This document shows, one piece after another, positions 15,361-22,919 of a stretch of 48,854 nucleotides of DNA (within the stretch, counting starts at the first letter, position 1; each line of letters opens with the position of its first letter). The translations under genes were made by a program, and so were the position numbers. The stretch covers positions 1-48,854 of the forward strand of contig CAITIQ010000239.1 of assembly GCA_903892415.1 (NCBI GenBank). Direction: 5' to 3'. The notes beneath the pieces are model-generated. The model was not told the origin of the DNA, made no database searches, and saw only the letters and a program-made list of their open reading frames with translations. The stretch comes from an uncultured delta proteobacterium (GTDB lineage Bacteria; Myxococcota_A; Polyangia; Polyangiales; Polyangiaceae).

Positions 15361-15930
15361 TGTCTCCACCCTTGTGTGTTCTACGGAAAGTAACCGAGTT
15401 GTCCGAGCTGCCCGTTCTACTTCAGGACTCAGGAGTTCTCCCCTGACGTTCCAACCTCACGGCGTATTCACCGCAAAGTGGACGTTGCAACCTATTGGCA
15501 GAAGTGAAGTGAAACGTGCTGCTGAGGCGACCTCAGAAGGAGGCCGTGTTGTAACTCGCTATCTCGCGAGGAGCAAGTTTCCACTCCCAGCTCGATGCCG
15601 GGCGAACGGATATAACGCGCTGCAGCCTCTGTCCAGTCCTTTTTCGGCTGCAACACCTTGCCAGTCGCGATCCTGGGTTGCGCAGCCGACTAGGAGCACA
15701 GATGCGACGCGCTCCGGTCTTTGCTCTCGTTCCGAGACTTGGGGCGGGTCCTTGTTCAGCGGATGATGTGCCTGCTCCGAGTTTGAACGCTAGACTCTCG
15801 GGCGCGTCGCTTGAGCAAGGCGGGAAGGAACGAGACAGCTCGGCCTTGTCTTCGCCAATCATGCGCAGAGGAGATGATGAATCGCGATGTTGGGACGAAC
15901 GAATCACTCGAAGGTTGGCAGGTCAGCAGA
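15361..15930. other. 570-bp intergenic region upstream of two divergent genes
   Basis: This should hold the promoters of the small lipoprotein (minus) and the Prc-like protease (plus). No frame gives a convincing protein. Visible elements are an imperfect inverted repeat near 15428-15447 (TCAGGAG TT CTCCCCTGA) and a TATAAC hexamer near 15612 on the plus strand with no matching -35 box. AGAGGAG directly before ATGATG at 15874-15879 could be a ribosome-binding site for a longer form of the protease. I see no RNA gene. Confidence 0.5.
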
Positions 15931-18195
15931 ATGACGCATGATGTTTGCGACGAGACCTACGGTGCTCGCTTCGCGCGGCTCCCGCTGCGAGTCGCGCCGC
16001 TGGCATTGCTGTTCGCGTTGGCCTGCGGCTCCAAGACGGCGCCCGGTAGCGCCCGTTCGATGGCAACCGCCACGGAGGTAGCAAACAGCAACGAGCCGAC
16101 CGTCAACCTGCAGATCGATGACGGCCTACCCGAGCTTCCCCGAGACCCACGCGAGGAACTGCTGGCTCAGAGCGTTGCGGAGCTCTTGGTTGAGGAGCAC
16201 GTTCGCAACCAAGCTTTGGATGACAAGGTCTCCAAGGACGCGTTTCCCAAGTTCCTCGAGGACCTAGACGGTTCCAAGCTCTATCTCCTAGCCGGGCAAG
16301 TCGAGAAGCTCCGCGTCTACGAGACCACCATCGACGACCAACTCAAGAGCGGTGACTTGGTGGTCGCACGCAAAGGTGCGGCGGTGCTCAAAGAACGTCG
16401 GCAAGTCGTGGCTAAGATGGTCGCGGAGCTGCTCGCCGCTCCGTTCGACTTCGAGCAGGATGAGGAGCTCGAGGCCGATCCAAAGAAGGTTGAGTACGCG
16501 GTCGACGACGCCGCCCAGCGCGACCGCTGGCGCAAGGTGCTCAAGCTCCAGGTGCTGGAGCGGGTCGAGCAGCTCGAGGAGGTGGAGGAGGCACTGAAGA
16601 AGCCGCCCGCCGACGGAAAATCGGCACCGAAGAAGCCTGCGCTTCCCATTCCACCAACCTTCGCTGGGAAGGAGGAGCAAGCTCGCAAGGAGTTGGCGAC
16701 GCGGTTCCAAACACGCTTCGTGCGCTCGACCGAAACGCCTGCATTGGAACCAATCGAGCGACTGCTCAACGCCGTTGCCTCGGTATACGATCCCCATACG
16801 CAGTATCTCGCACCCAGCGAGAAGGAGAACTTCGACATCCACATGAGTGGTTCGCTCGAGGGCATCGGCGCTTCGCTGGGCGAAGAAGATCACTACATCG
16901 CGGTGCGTGAGCTGGTTCCAGGTGGCGCCAGCTGGACGCAGGGCAAGCTCGAGGCTGGCGATTTGATCATGGCCGTCGCTCAACAGGGGCAGCCAGCCGT
17001 GGACGTCATCGACATGCCCATCGACAAGGTGGTGCGCATGGTGCGCGGCCCGAAGGGTACTGTCGTTACCCTCACTGTGAAGAAGCCCGATGGTCGCGTG
17101 GAGGACATATCGATCACTCGGGACGTGGTTCGCATCGAGGCCTCCTACGCACGAGGGGCGACGCTGAAGCTTTCGCCCAAAGACACGCCCGTCGGCTACA
17201 TCCACTTGCCTGGGTTCTACGGGGATACCCGCGGTTCCAAGGATGACCGCAACGCGGCCGATGACGTGCTGCTGCTCGCGGCCGACTTCGAGCGCCAGAA
17301 GGTGGATTCACTGATCCTCGATTTGCGCGGCAACGGCGGCGGTATTCTCGGTGCAGCTCGCGACATCACGGGGCTGTTCATCGACTCGGGCCCGGTGGTT
17401 CAGACGAGAACCAGCAGCGGCCAGAAGGAGGTGCTCTCCGACATCGTCAAGGGGGCGGCTTACTCGGGCAACGTGGTGGTTCTGGTCGACCAGTTCAGCG
17501 CCTCCGCCTCGGAGATCGTTGCTGGCGCCCTCCAGGACTACAAGCGCGCAGTGATCGTGGGGACCGGCCCGACGCACGGCAAGGGTTCAGTGCAGGCTCT
17601 GGTGGACCTCGATCGTATTCTCAAGCCGGACGCCGCGAGCCCGTTGGGCGTGGTCAAACTGACGACGCAACAATATTTCCGGGTGACCGGGGATTCGACG
17701 CAGTGGCGTGGTGTGACTCCCGACATCTTGCTGCCTGATCCGACCGAGTTCCTCGAATCGCAGGAGCGATTCATCGACCACTCGATCCCTTGGAGCCGAA
17801 CCGACGCAGTCCCCATGGTCTCGGAGAAGCGGGAAGAGAACCTTCCGCTGTTGATTGAGAAGAGCAAGAGCCGACAGGTCGGTGAAGCTGCCTTCTCCAA
17901 GATCGACCTCTTCAACAAGACCATCAAGGCACAACGCGAAGATACGAAGTACTCGCTCAAGCTCGCTACTTGGCGTGCAGAACGCAAACTTGCGAAGGAC
18001 GCTCTCGACGCCGCTCGACCGAAGGAAACGGATGAAAAGCCGCGCTTCGAGATTGTGCTCTCGCAGCCTCGAGGGCTCCCGCCGGCGACCCCTCCTGGAC
18101 GGCCCGACGCACGTGACAAGTGGCGGGAAGACCTCGCGCGCGATGCGTGGGTTCAGGAGACGCTGCGCATCGTCGATGACATGCGCAAAAACTGA
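15931..18195 (+). CDS. prc: tail-specific S41 peptidase (Prc-like), putative lipoprotein
   Basis: The protein has 754 residues from the ATG at 15931; an upstream ATG at 15877 after AGAGGAG would add 18. Basic residues, hydrophobic VAPLALLFALAC and Gly-Ser form a lipoprotein-like signal. A helical N-terminal region with a long charged coiled coil follows (about residues 60-280), then a PDZ domain (VRELVPGGASWTQGKLEAGD). The S41 core has Ser525 in SASASEI, Lys551 in THGKGSVQ and Gln555, matching the Prc Ser/Lys/Gln site with its 25-26 residue spacing. A Prc-type C-terminal helical domain starts near HSIPWSRTDAVPM. Prc degrades misfolded or C-terminally tagged periplasmic proteins and cell-wall hydrolases. 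Membrane anchoring is inferred. Confidence 0.92.
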   Translation: MTHDVCDETYGARFARLPLRVAPLALLFALACGSKTAPGSARSMATATEVANSNEPTVNLQIDDGLPELPRDPREELLAQSVAELLVEEHVRNQALDDKVSKDAFPKFLEDLDGSKLYLLAGQVEKLRVYETTIDDQLKSGDLVVARKGAAVLKERRQVVAKMVAELLAAPFDFEQDEELEADPKKVEYAVDDAAQRDRWRKVLKLQVLERVEQLEEVEEALKKPPADGKSAPKKPALPIPPTFAGKEEQARKELATRFQTRFVRSTETPALEPIERLLNAVASVYDPHTQYLAPSEKENFDIHMSGSLEGIGASLGEEDHYIAVRELVPGGASWTQGKLEAGDLIMAVAQQGQPAVDVIDMPIDKVVRMVRGPKGTVVTLTVKKPDGRVEDISITRDVVRIEASYARGATLKLSPKDTPVGYIHLPGFYGDTRGSKDDRNAADDVLLLAADFERQKVDSLILDLRGNGGGILGAARDITGLFIDSGPVVQTRTSSGQKEVLSDIVKGAAYSGNVVVLVDQFSASASEIVAGALQDYKRAVIVGTGPTHGKGSVQALVDLDRILKPDAASPLGVVKLTTQQYFRVTGDSTQWRGVTPDILLPDPTEFLESQERFIDHSIPWSRTDAVPMVSEKREENLPLLIEKSKSRQVGEAAFSKIDLFNKTIKAQREDTKYSLKLATWRAERKLAKDALDAARPKETDEKPRFEIVLSQPRGLPPATPPGRPDARDKWREDLARDAWVQETLRIVDDMRKN

Positions 18196-18214
18196 GCGCA
18201 CCGACAAAAAAACA

Positions 18215-18261
18215 AAGCGCCTGCTCGACGGTTTGGGGGGGCAATACCGTCACAGGCGCTT
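18215..18261. terminator. two-tier hairpin terminator between convergent genes
   Basis: An outer 9-bp stem, AAGCGCCTG (18215-18223) with CAGGCGCTT (18253-18261), encloses an inner 6-bp stem, GACGGT (18227-18232) with ACCGTC (18246-18251), and a loop with seven G. On the minus strand the hairpin is followed by TTTGTTTTTTTGTC, a good U-tract for the kinase gene. On the plus strand it lies 20 bp past the protease stop and is followed only by CTGTTTCA, so it is likely stronger for the minus strand. Confidence 0.78.
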
Positions 18262-18393
18262 CTGTTTCACCGTTTAGCACCTCTCGTGCCACCGGCCGAC
18301 TATCGAACTTCGAGCCGAAATCAGAGGCTGTGGCAACTCAATCCCGCCGGTGGCGTTTCAATCCTGCAATCTCCGTTGCAGTCTTGCAGCTCG
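18262..18393. other. structured 132-bp spacer after the kinase gene
   Basis: GCCACCGGC (18288-18296) and GCCGGTGGC (18346-18354) are perfect 9-bp complements 49 bases apart. A short TGCAA/TTGCA stem follows near 18366. The region is the 3' UTR of the minus-strand kinase and ends at the terminator. It has no coding frame. It could be a stable 3' UTR fold or a small RNA, but no known RNA family is recognised. Confidence 0.4.
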
Positions 18394-20121
18394 CTAGCGA
18401 AACTGGATGACGAGCGTTGGTGGTTTGACCCCCAACTTGTCGTAGTAGTCCACCCCATCGTTCGAGCTTGGGAGCACGCCCAGGTAAAGGCTGCTGTTGG
18501 GCCGGAGCTTCGTCGGCGGGATCTGCAGTTGAACCTTCGTTCCCGGAGTTACGGGGCCATGGCTCGGTGCGAGGTTGGCGCCTACGCGTGCGGGGCTACG
18601 TACGCTCGTGGTCGCCGGATCGAATGGCTCAACCTCCCAAAGCTCACCTGTCTGCGGGGACTTCGCCTCGTCGAAGTCAGCAACGCTCAGCTCCAAGAAG
18701 GCACTCTCGATCACGCGACCAACGAGTTGCTGATCGAGATCAAACCGGAAGAAGGCGCCTCTGGCGCCAAGGGAAGTGCTGGTGACCATGGCGGCGGGTC
18801 GGAAGTCTGAGTCGACCGTGAGTGTGTTGCGGTCATCGCAGCCGCGAGCGTCTGGCGCCACCGGATTGAGGCACTCGGCGTACACCGGAGCGTAAACCAC
18901 CGTACCGACCCCGAAGGTCGTCGGTTGCCGAGTGCGTTGCCAGGCGAGATAGCCAAAAAAGAACAGCCCTCCCGCCATCACCACCAACATGGCGGCGAAC
19001 CACGGCACAAGGTTGCGCTCGCTCGCGTTGCCTCTCGAGTTGTACGTCTCTGGTCTGGGCCGCGCGCCTGACGCGCTAAGGCGTCCTGAAACGGGCGCGG
19101 AGTCAATGCCAGTCATGGCGGGGCGTGGACCCGAACCCATTTCGCTGATGGAAGCTCCGCTGCGTGACCTGGCGCCAGAGTCTCCTATCGCGACAGGAGG
19201 CACACTGATGACAGGGGTGCGCCTCGAGGACTGAGGTCCGGAATGGCTGCTCTGGGCCTTCGCCACGGACTGGAACGCGTTCGCGAAGTCCTCCGCCGTT
19301 TGAAAGCGGTCGTGCGGCTCGCGCGCGAGCGCCCGCTCGATAAAGCCCTCCGCTTCGGGCGGAAGGTTGGGATTTAGCGCTCGGATGTTGGGCACCGGGT
19401 CCGTGCAAATTCGAACCAGGATGTCGCCACTGGTCTGTCCGTCGAAGGGCACTCGGCCGGTCAAGGCACGAAACACGGTGACGCCCAGCGACCAAAGATC
19501 CGAACGATGATCTACGTCGCGGTTCCCCCGCACCTGTTCGGGGCTCATGTACAGCGGGGTTCCAATCACGTCCCCTGTCTGTGTGACGTTTTTACCGTCC
19601 TTGCCCATCACCTTGACGATGCCGAAGTCGATCAGTTTGGCGATCTCCTCTCCCTCTTCCTGCGCGAGAAAGATGTTTGCGGGCTTGAGGTCGCGATGCA
19701 CGAGGCCTGCGGCATGGGCGCGCAGTAGGCCGCGGCAAACGTGATCAACGAACGGAGCCAACGCCACCGGAGTCATGCGCCCAACCCGGCGGAGTCGGTG
19801 CTCGAGGTCCTCTCCCTCGAGCACCTCCATCACATGAAAGGGAGTTCCGTTGTGCACTCCGAAGTCGAGAATGGAAACGATGTTCCGGCTCTTCAACGCC
19901 GCTAGCGCCTTGGCCTCCCGGGCGAAGCGCTCGTGCCCCGAGGCGTTCTCCGACGTCGCGCCATCCAGGATTTTGATCGCGACGTTCTTGCCAAGTCCTA
20001 GCCGCTCCGCGAGCCACACGGAGCCCATCCCGCCCTTGCCCAGCTTTCGAAGCAATTTGTAGCGGAGCGCGAAGACTTCCAAGGAGGACCTAAAGTACCT
20101 GAAGCCGCTAAACTGCAGCAT
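18394..20121 (-). CDS. receptor-like Ser/Thr protein kinase
   Basis: The protein has 575 residues. The ATG at 20121 is chosen because more N-terminal codons overlap the divergent gene. Residues 20-285 are a Hanks-type kinase: P-loop GKGGMGSV, VAIK with Lys50, HRDLKPANI with Asp144, DFG with Asp165, and GTPLYMSPEQ as activation segment. A Ser/Pro/Arg-rich linker leads to one membrane helix (WFAAMLVVMAGGLFFFGYLA). The C-terminal 170 residues lie outside. They are rich in beta strands, with GAFFRFDLDQQLVGRVIESA followed by FLELSVADF, a pattern like the DNRLRE/CBM96 beta-sandwich. The kinase probably senses an envelope or carbohydrate signal. That ligand role is inferred from the fold-like pattern only. 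Confidence 0.92.
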   Translation of the reverse strand: MLQFSGFRYFRSSLEVFALRYKLLRKLGKGGMGSVWLAERLGLGKNVAIKILDGATSENASGHERFAREAKALAALKSRNIVSILDFGVHNGTPFHVMEVLEGEDLEHRLRRVGRMTPVALAPFVDHVCRGLLRAHAAGLVHRDLKPANIFLAQEEGEEIAKLIDFGIVKVMGKDGKNVTQTGDVIGTPLYMSPEQVRGNRDVDHRSDLWSLGVTVFRALTGRVPFDGQTSGDILVRICTDPVPNIRALNPNLPPEAEGFIERALAREPHDRFQTAEDFANAFQSVAKAQSSHSGPQSSRRTPVISVPPVAIGDSGARSRSGASISEMGSGPRPAMTGIDSAPVSGRLSASGARPRPETYNSRGNASERNLVPWFAAMLVVMAGGLFFFGYLAWQRTRQPTTFGVGTVVYAPVYAECLNPVAPDARGCDDRNTLTVDSDFRPAAMVTSTSLGARGAFFRFDLDQQLVGRVIESAFLELSVADFDEAKSPQTGELWEVEPFDPATTSVRSPARVGANLAPSHGPVTPGTKVQLQIPPTKLRPNSSLYLGVLPSSNDGVDYYDKLGVKPPTLVIQFR

Positions 20122-20176
20122 GGTTTGTTGGCGCTGCTTCGTCGACTTGGGCGAGATTGCCTCATAGAGTGGGTGC

Positions 20177-20581
20177 ATGGCCGCCATCTCAGGTTGGATA
20201 GCTGTCGCGGTGGCGTTGCTCGCCGCGCTGGTGCCCATCGTCTTTCGACTTCGTGCAAAGCAGCGCGCCGACTTGGGCAGCGGCAGTGTTCAACGCCACG
20301 TTGTTCTTGGGATGAGCGCCCTGGTCGTCGGAGCCGCCCACCCACTAACGGCGCTGTTTCAACTTGGCTCGCCATCAGCGATTGGCGGGGGGGTGTTTGG
20401 CCTTGCGCTTGGAGGGCTGGCCTTCGTGATTCTGATTTCTCACTCGGGGTTGGGGCTAAAGCTGCGTGACCCCAAACTGCGTGGGCGCCCTAAATCGCGC
20501 CGCGCGCATGTGCTCACCGCCAGCTTGTTGTGCGTGTCTGCACTCGCTCACGCGCTTGCATGTCGGTTCGGCGCGGACTGA
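20177..20581 (+). CDS. small integral membrane protein of unknown function
   Basis: The protein has 134 residues and four likely membrane helices: ISGWIAVAVALLAALVPIVF, VVLGMSALVVGAAHPLTALF, FGLALGGLAFVILISHSGLG and VLTASLLCVSALAHALACRF. A basic loop (KLRDPKLRGRPKSRRAH) lies before the last helix. No catalytic motif or known family is seen. It is divergent from the kinase with 55 bp between starts, which must hold both promoters, and it converges with the phosphotransferase. It is called real because of its regular membrane-protein pattern, not because of homology. Confidence 0.6.
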   Translation: MAAISGWIAVAVALLAALVPIVFRLRAKQRADLGSGSVQRHVVLGMSALVVGAAHPLTALFQLGSPSAIGGGVFGLALGGLAFVILISHSGLGLKLRDPKLRGRPKSRRAHVLTASLLCVSALAHALACRFGAD

Positions 20582-20593
20582 TCTAGCAGCTGG

Positions 20594-21493
20594 TCAACCT
20601 ACGAGACTCGTCTCGATGAGCGCGTCACGGGTGGCTCGCGCAAACACCTCATCGCGCTTCTCGATCGCGCCGGCGAATGCACGGGTCAGATGGTCGATCG
20701 CCCGCCAGTGAGCCCGACTGAAGGCCTCCGCGCTAACAGGCCCGTAGGCGGCGAAGAATGCCTCGACGTTGGCGGCTGGAAGAACCTCGAAGGCGGTGCT
20801 CAAGTCGGTCTCACGATGACCAACGTGCACGTCGACCCAGTCGAGCACGCCGGAGAGGCGCCCGTCAGGAGTGACCAGCAGATTGCGACCGTGCAGGTCC
20901 CCGTGAATCAACGCATCGGCAGCCGTGGACGGGGCACCTGGCCAGCGATCCAATACGCGAAACAAACGTGAAACCACCTCGCTAGAGAACACGCCGTCAC
21001 GCTTCCACTCGAACAGCTGCTCTCGTGTGCCACGTCCGCGCTTGGACTCGTCGAGACGGCCAAGTGAATCACGGGGCAGCTCGCAGCGCAGGCTAGTCGG
21101 CGCGAGCTGATGGAGGTTCTTGACGAAGTTCGCGAGTCGAACCGCAAAGTCGGGAAAGAGTTCGATGTCGAGCGCGGCATCGTAGAGGGGAATTCCCGGC
21201 ACGAACGCGTGCGCCACGCACTTCCAGCCGCGGCTTGGCTCGAACAGCGTCGCTCGGACTGGCACTGGTAAACGTGTGGGAAGGGCGGGCGCGAGCTGCG
21301 GGAGCAGTGTCATCTCGAGCTCGATTGATTCGGCCGCTGCTTGGTTCTTCGGAAAGCGGAAGACCATTCCTGCCGCGGCGATGACATCGTGATCCCAACC
21401 CGAGCCGAGAACGTTCACCGCTTCTCCCCGAAGATCTGGCCACCTTTCTTCGAGAAATTTTCGCAGCCGCGTGAGGTCGACGGAAGAGATCAT
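20594..21493 (-). CDS. aminoglycoside phosphotransferase-family kinase
   Basis: The protein has 299 residues with a small-molecule kinase fold. The N-lobe has GSGWDHDVIAAAGMVFRFPK, where Lys49 is the likely ATP-binding Lys. The catalytic loop is LIHGDLHGRNLLV with Asp and Asn in the expected places, and the metal-binding motif is VLDWVDVHVGHRETDLS. This matches the APH/choline-kinase superfamily, which phosphorylates aminoglycosides, macrolides or metabolites. The genome position gives no hint of resistance function, and many such proteins are metabolic, so the substrate is left open. A terminator lies just upstream, so it probably has its own promoter. Confidence 0.9.
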   Translation of the reverse strand: MISSVDLTRLRKFLEERWPDLRGEAVNVLGSGWDHDVIAAAGMVFRFPKNQAAAESIELEMTLLPQLAPALPTRLPVPVRATLFEPSRGWKCVAHAFVPGIPLYDAALDIELFPDFAVRLANFVKNLHQLAPTSLRCELPRDSLGRLDESKRGRGTREQLFEWKRDGVFSSEVVSRLFRVLDRWPGAPSTAADALIHGDLHGRNLLVTPDGRLSGVLDWVDVHVGHRETDLSTAFEVLPAANVEAFFAAYGPVSAEAFSRAHWRAIDHLTRAFAGAIEKRDEVFARATRDALIETSLVG

Positions 21494-21510
21494 GAATCAC
21501 CAATGAAGAA

Positions 21511-21536
21511 GGCGAACTTCCGTTTCGAAGCTCGCC
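21511..21536 (-). terminator. Rho-independent terminator after the RRM gene
   Basis: GGCGAACTTC (21511-21520) and GAAGCTCGCC (21527-21536) pair as a 10-bp stem with a 6-base loop. The single A-C mismatch on the plus strand becomes a G-U pair on the minus strand. There the stem is followed by TTCTTCATT. It lies 67 bp past the RRM stop and 18 bp before the phosphotransferase start, so it separates the two genes. Confidence 0.7.
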
Positions 21537-21602
21537 CTCTTCCTAGCCGATCGCGCGCGCTGCGCGCTTTCTTTCACTCAGCGACGAACGCCAGTGTGGC
21601 TG

Positions 21603-22055
21603 TCACCAGCGCCCGCCACCACCGCCTCGACGACCGCCACGATCGCCACCGCGATCTCCGCGATCGCCACCGCGGTCACCGCGGTCACCGCCACGCGGGC
21701 GACCACCGCCGCCACCGCCACCACCGAATCCACCACCGCCGCCGCCGAATCCACCGCCGCCGCCGAATCCACCGCCGCCGCCACCACCACCCGGGCCTCG
21801 GCGCGGCGGACGCTCGTCAGCCGGATTGACTCGGAGGGCCCGCCCCTCGAGATCCGCACCGTTCATGCGAGCCATCGCCTGCTCCGCCGCTTCGGGCGAA
21901 CCCATCGTCACAAATCCAAAACCGCGTGACCGACCGCTCTCGCGATCCATCACAACATGGGCGTCAACGACCTCGCCCGTTTCACCGAAAGCTTGACGCA
22001 ATATCTGTTCCGTCACGTGAAACGGTAGGTTGCCGACATACAGGCGCGTGCTCAT
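21603..22055 (-). CDS. glycine-rich RNA-binding protein with one RRM
   Basis: The protein has 150 residues from the ATG at 22055. Residues 4-80 form an RRM: RNP2 is LYVGNL (5-10) and RNP1 is RGFGFVTM (44-51), with the aromatic residues that stack on RNA in place. Residues 88-150 are Gly-rich, first GGGF runs and then RGGDRGDRGG repeats that end in W. The layout is that of eukaryotic glycine-rich RNA-binding proteins and of cyanobacterial Rbp proteins, which are often cold-induced and bind single-stranded RNA. The long upstream region (about 255 bp) is compatible with cold-type control of the 5' UTR. The RGG tail may drive RNA binding or condensation, by analogy only. Confidence 0.93.
   Translation of the reverse strand: MSTRLYVGNLPFHVTEQILRQAFGETGEVVDAHVVMDRESGRSRGFGFVTMGSPEAAEQAMARMNGADLEGRALRVNPADERPPRRGPGGGGGGGGFGGGGGFGGGGGGFGGGGGGGGRPRGGDRGDRGGDRGDRGGDRGGRRGGGGGRW
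21606..21789 (-). repeat. low-complexity GGN/GGTGACCGC repeat coding the Gly-rich tail
   Basis: Inside the RRM gene the tail is written with short tandem units: 9- and 12-base words of type GGTGACCGC and GGCGATCGC for RGGDRGD, then runs of GGCGGCGGCGGATT type for GGGF. Such DNA is prone to slippage, so tail length may vary between strains. Confidence 0.7.
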
Positions 22056-22310
22056 CAACGACTCTCTCTCTTGCGGCCACCACGTTCCTACGGTATCCGT
22101 CCCTCGATTGCCGCCCACCTCGGAACGGGGCAGGAATGAGGAAACCTCATCCCACACAGCTGAGAGACCGCTTCTCCTCAGCCCTTACGCAAGGTCTGGG
22201 TCGCCTAGCCCGCCATTGTGCCCTTCGGGAGTATCGTAGCTAACGTTGGAAAGCAAGGAGCCTGCTGCTGGAACTGACAGTGTGTTCCGCCGAAGGGCTA
22301 TCCACGCGAT
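22056..22310. other. 255-bp leader region of the RRM gene
   Basis: This lies between the RRM start and the stop of the uncharacterised gene upstream, on the minus strand. It has no credible frame. It contains a short perfect hairpin, ATGAGG-AAA-CCTCAT (22136-22150), and pyrimidine-rich tracts. The AGAGAGAGAGTCGTTG ahead of the RRM ATG is a weak purine-rich ribosome-binding region. A structured 5' UTR is plausible, but no known riboswitch or CspA-type box is recognised. Confidence 0.45.
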
Positions 22311-22811
22311 TCAGCGGGGTGGCACTCGCGACCGGCAGCTCAAGTAGAACGGCCGCTCTTCTTCTGGCTGGGCCGTCAGCTGCCACGATGCGACCACCCG
22401 CGAATCGGAGCTGAAGAGCTTTTTGCGCCTTTGGCCAAGCACCGAAAGGGCTCGCACGAGAAGCCGTGGTGAGTCGGCGCTGGCGATGATCTCCCTCTGC
22501 TCCATGATTTGCTCAGTCGAGCCCCAGGCTGGGGTCGCCAGAGCCTCGGCATTCCAGGTCGCGACTACCAAGGTGATCGCTTCCTCGAGTTCGGCCTGTT
22601 CGGGGCGTTCGGGCAAGATCGCCAAGACCGGAAAACCGTAGGCAAGAATCGCTTCCGCGAGCGGGGAGACCGGGTCGGCCTTGACGCAGCGAAGCTCCTC
22701 TAGTGCCTCCAATATTTCGAGTCGCTGTGCAGATGTGACGGCAGGCCCTTCCATCGTTGATTCTGCCGCGTGAGTACGATTGATACTATTGACCGAAGCG
22801 GAAGATTCCAT
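22311..22811 (-). CDS. uncharacterised protein with strong ribosome-binding site
   Basis: The protein has 166 residues. The start is fixed by AAGGAGG four bases before the ATG at 22811, the best Shine-Dalgarno noticed in the window. The chain is soluble, with no signal or membrane segment. It shows a helix-rich acidic first half (SAQRLEILEALEELRCVKAD) and a C-terminal half with RRKKLFSSDSRVVASWQL and PFYLSCRSRVPPR. The end looks like a basic, beta-rich small domain, but I cannot name a family. It lies between asd (108 bp upstream) and the RRM gene, in the same direction. Confidence 0.65.
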   Translation of the reverse strand: MESSASVNSINRTHAAESTMEGPAVTSAQRLEILEALEELRCVKADPVSPLAEAILAYGFPVLAILPERPEQAELEEAITLVVATWNAEALATPAWGSTEQIMEQREIIASADSPRLLVRALSVLGQRRKKLFSSDSRVVASWQLTAQPEEERPFYLSCRSRVPPR

Positions 22812-22919
22812 CGAGCCTCCTTCGAAACCGAGCTTGCTAGAGTGACGGATCGTTGACGGTCCATCCGTAGGGCTCAGCGTCGAAAGCTTGACGGTCTTCG
22901 CCGCGCGACGCGCGAACGC

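Noticed and set aside
15533..15907. 124-codon minus-strand frame in the 570-bp intergenic region
   Set aside because: Composition is Ser/Arg/Pro-rich without signal, domain or ribosome-binding site, and it overlaps the likely leader of the protease.
16288..17205. 305-codon minus-strand frame opposite the Prc-like protease
   Set aside because: It covers the coiled coil and PDZ region of a clear protease gene on the plus strand.
21545..21575. GCGCGCGCTGCGCGC followed by TTTCTTT on the plus strand, as a terminator
   Set aside because: No plus-strand gene ends nearby, so the hairpin-like run is more likely GC-rich chance; the hairpin at 21511-21536 fits the minus-strand RRM gene.
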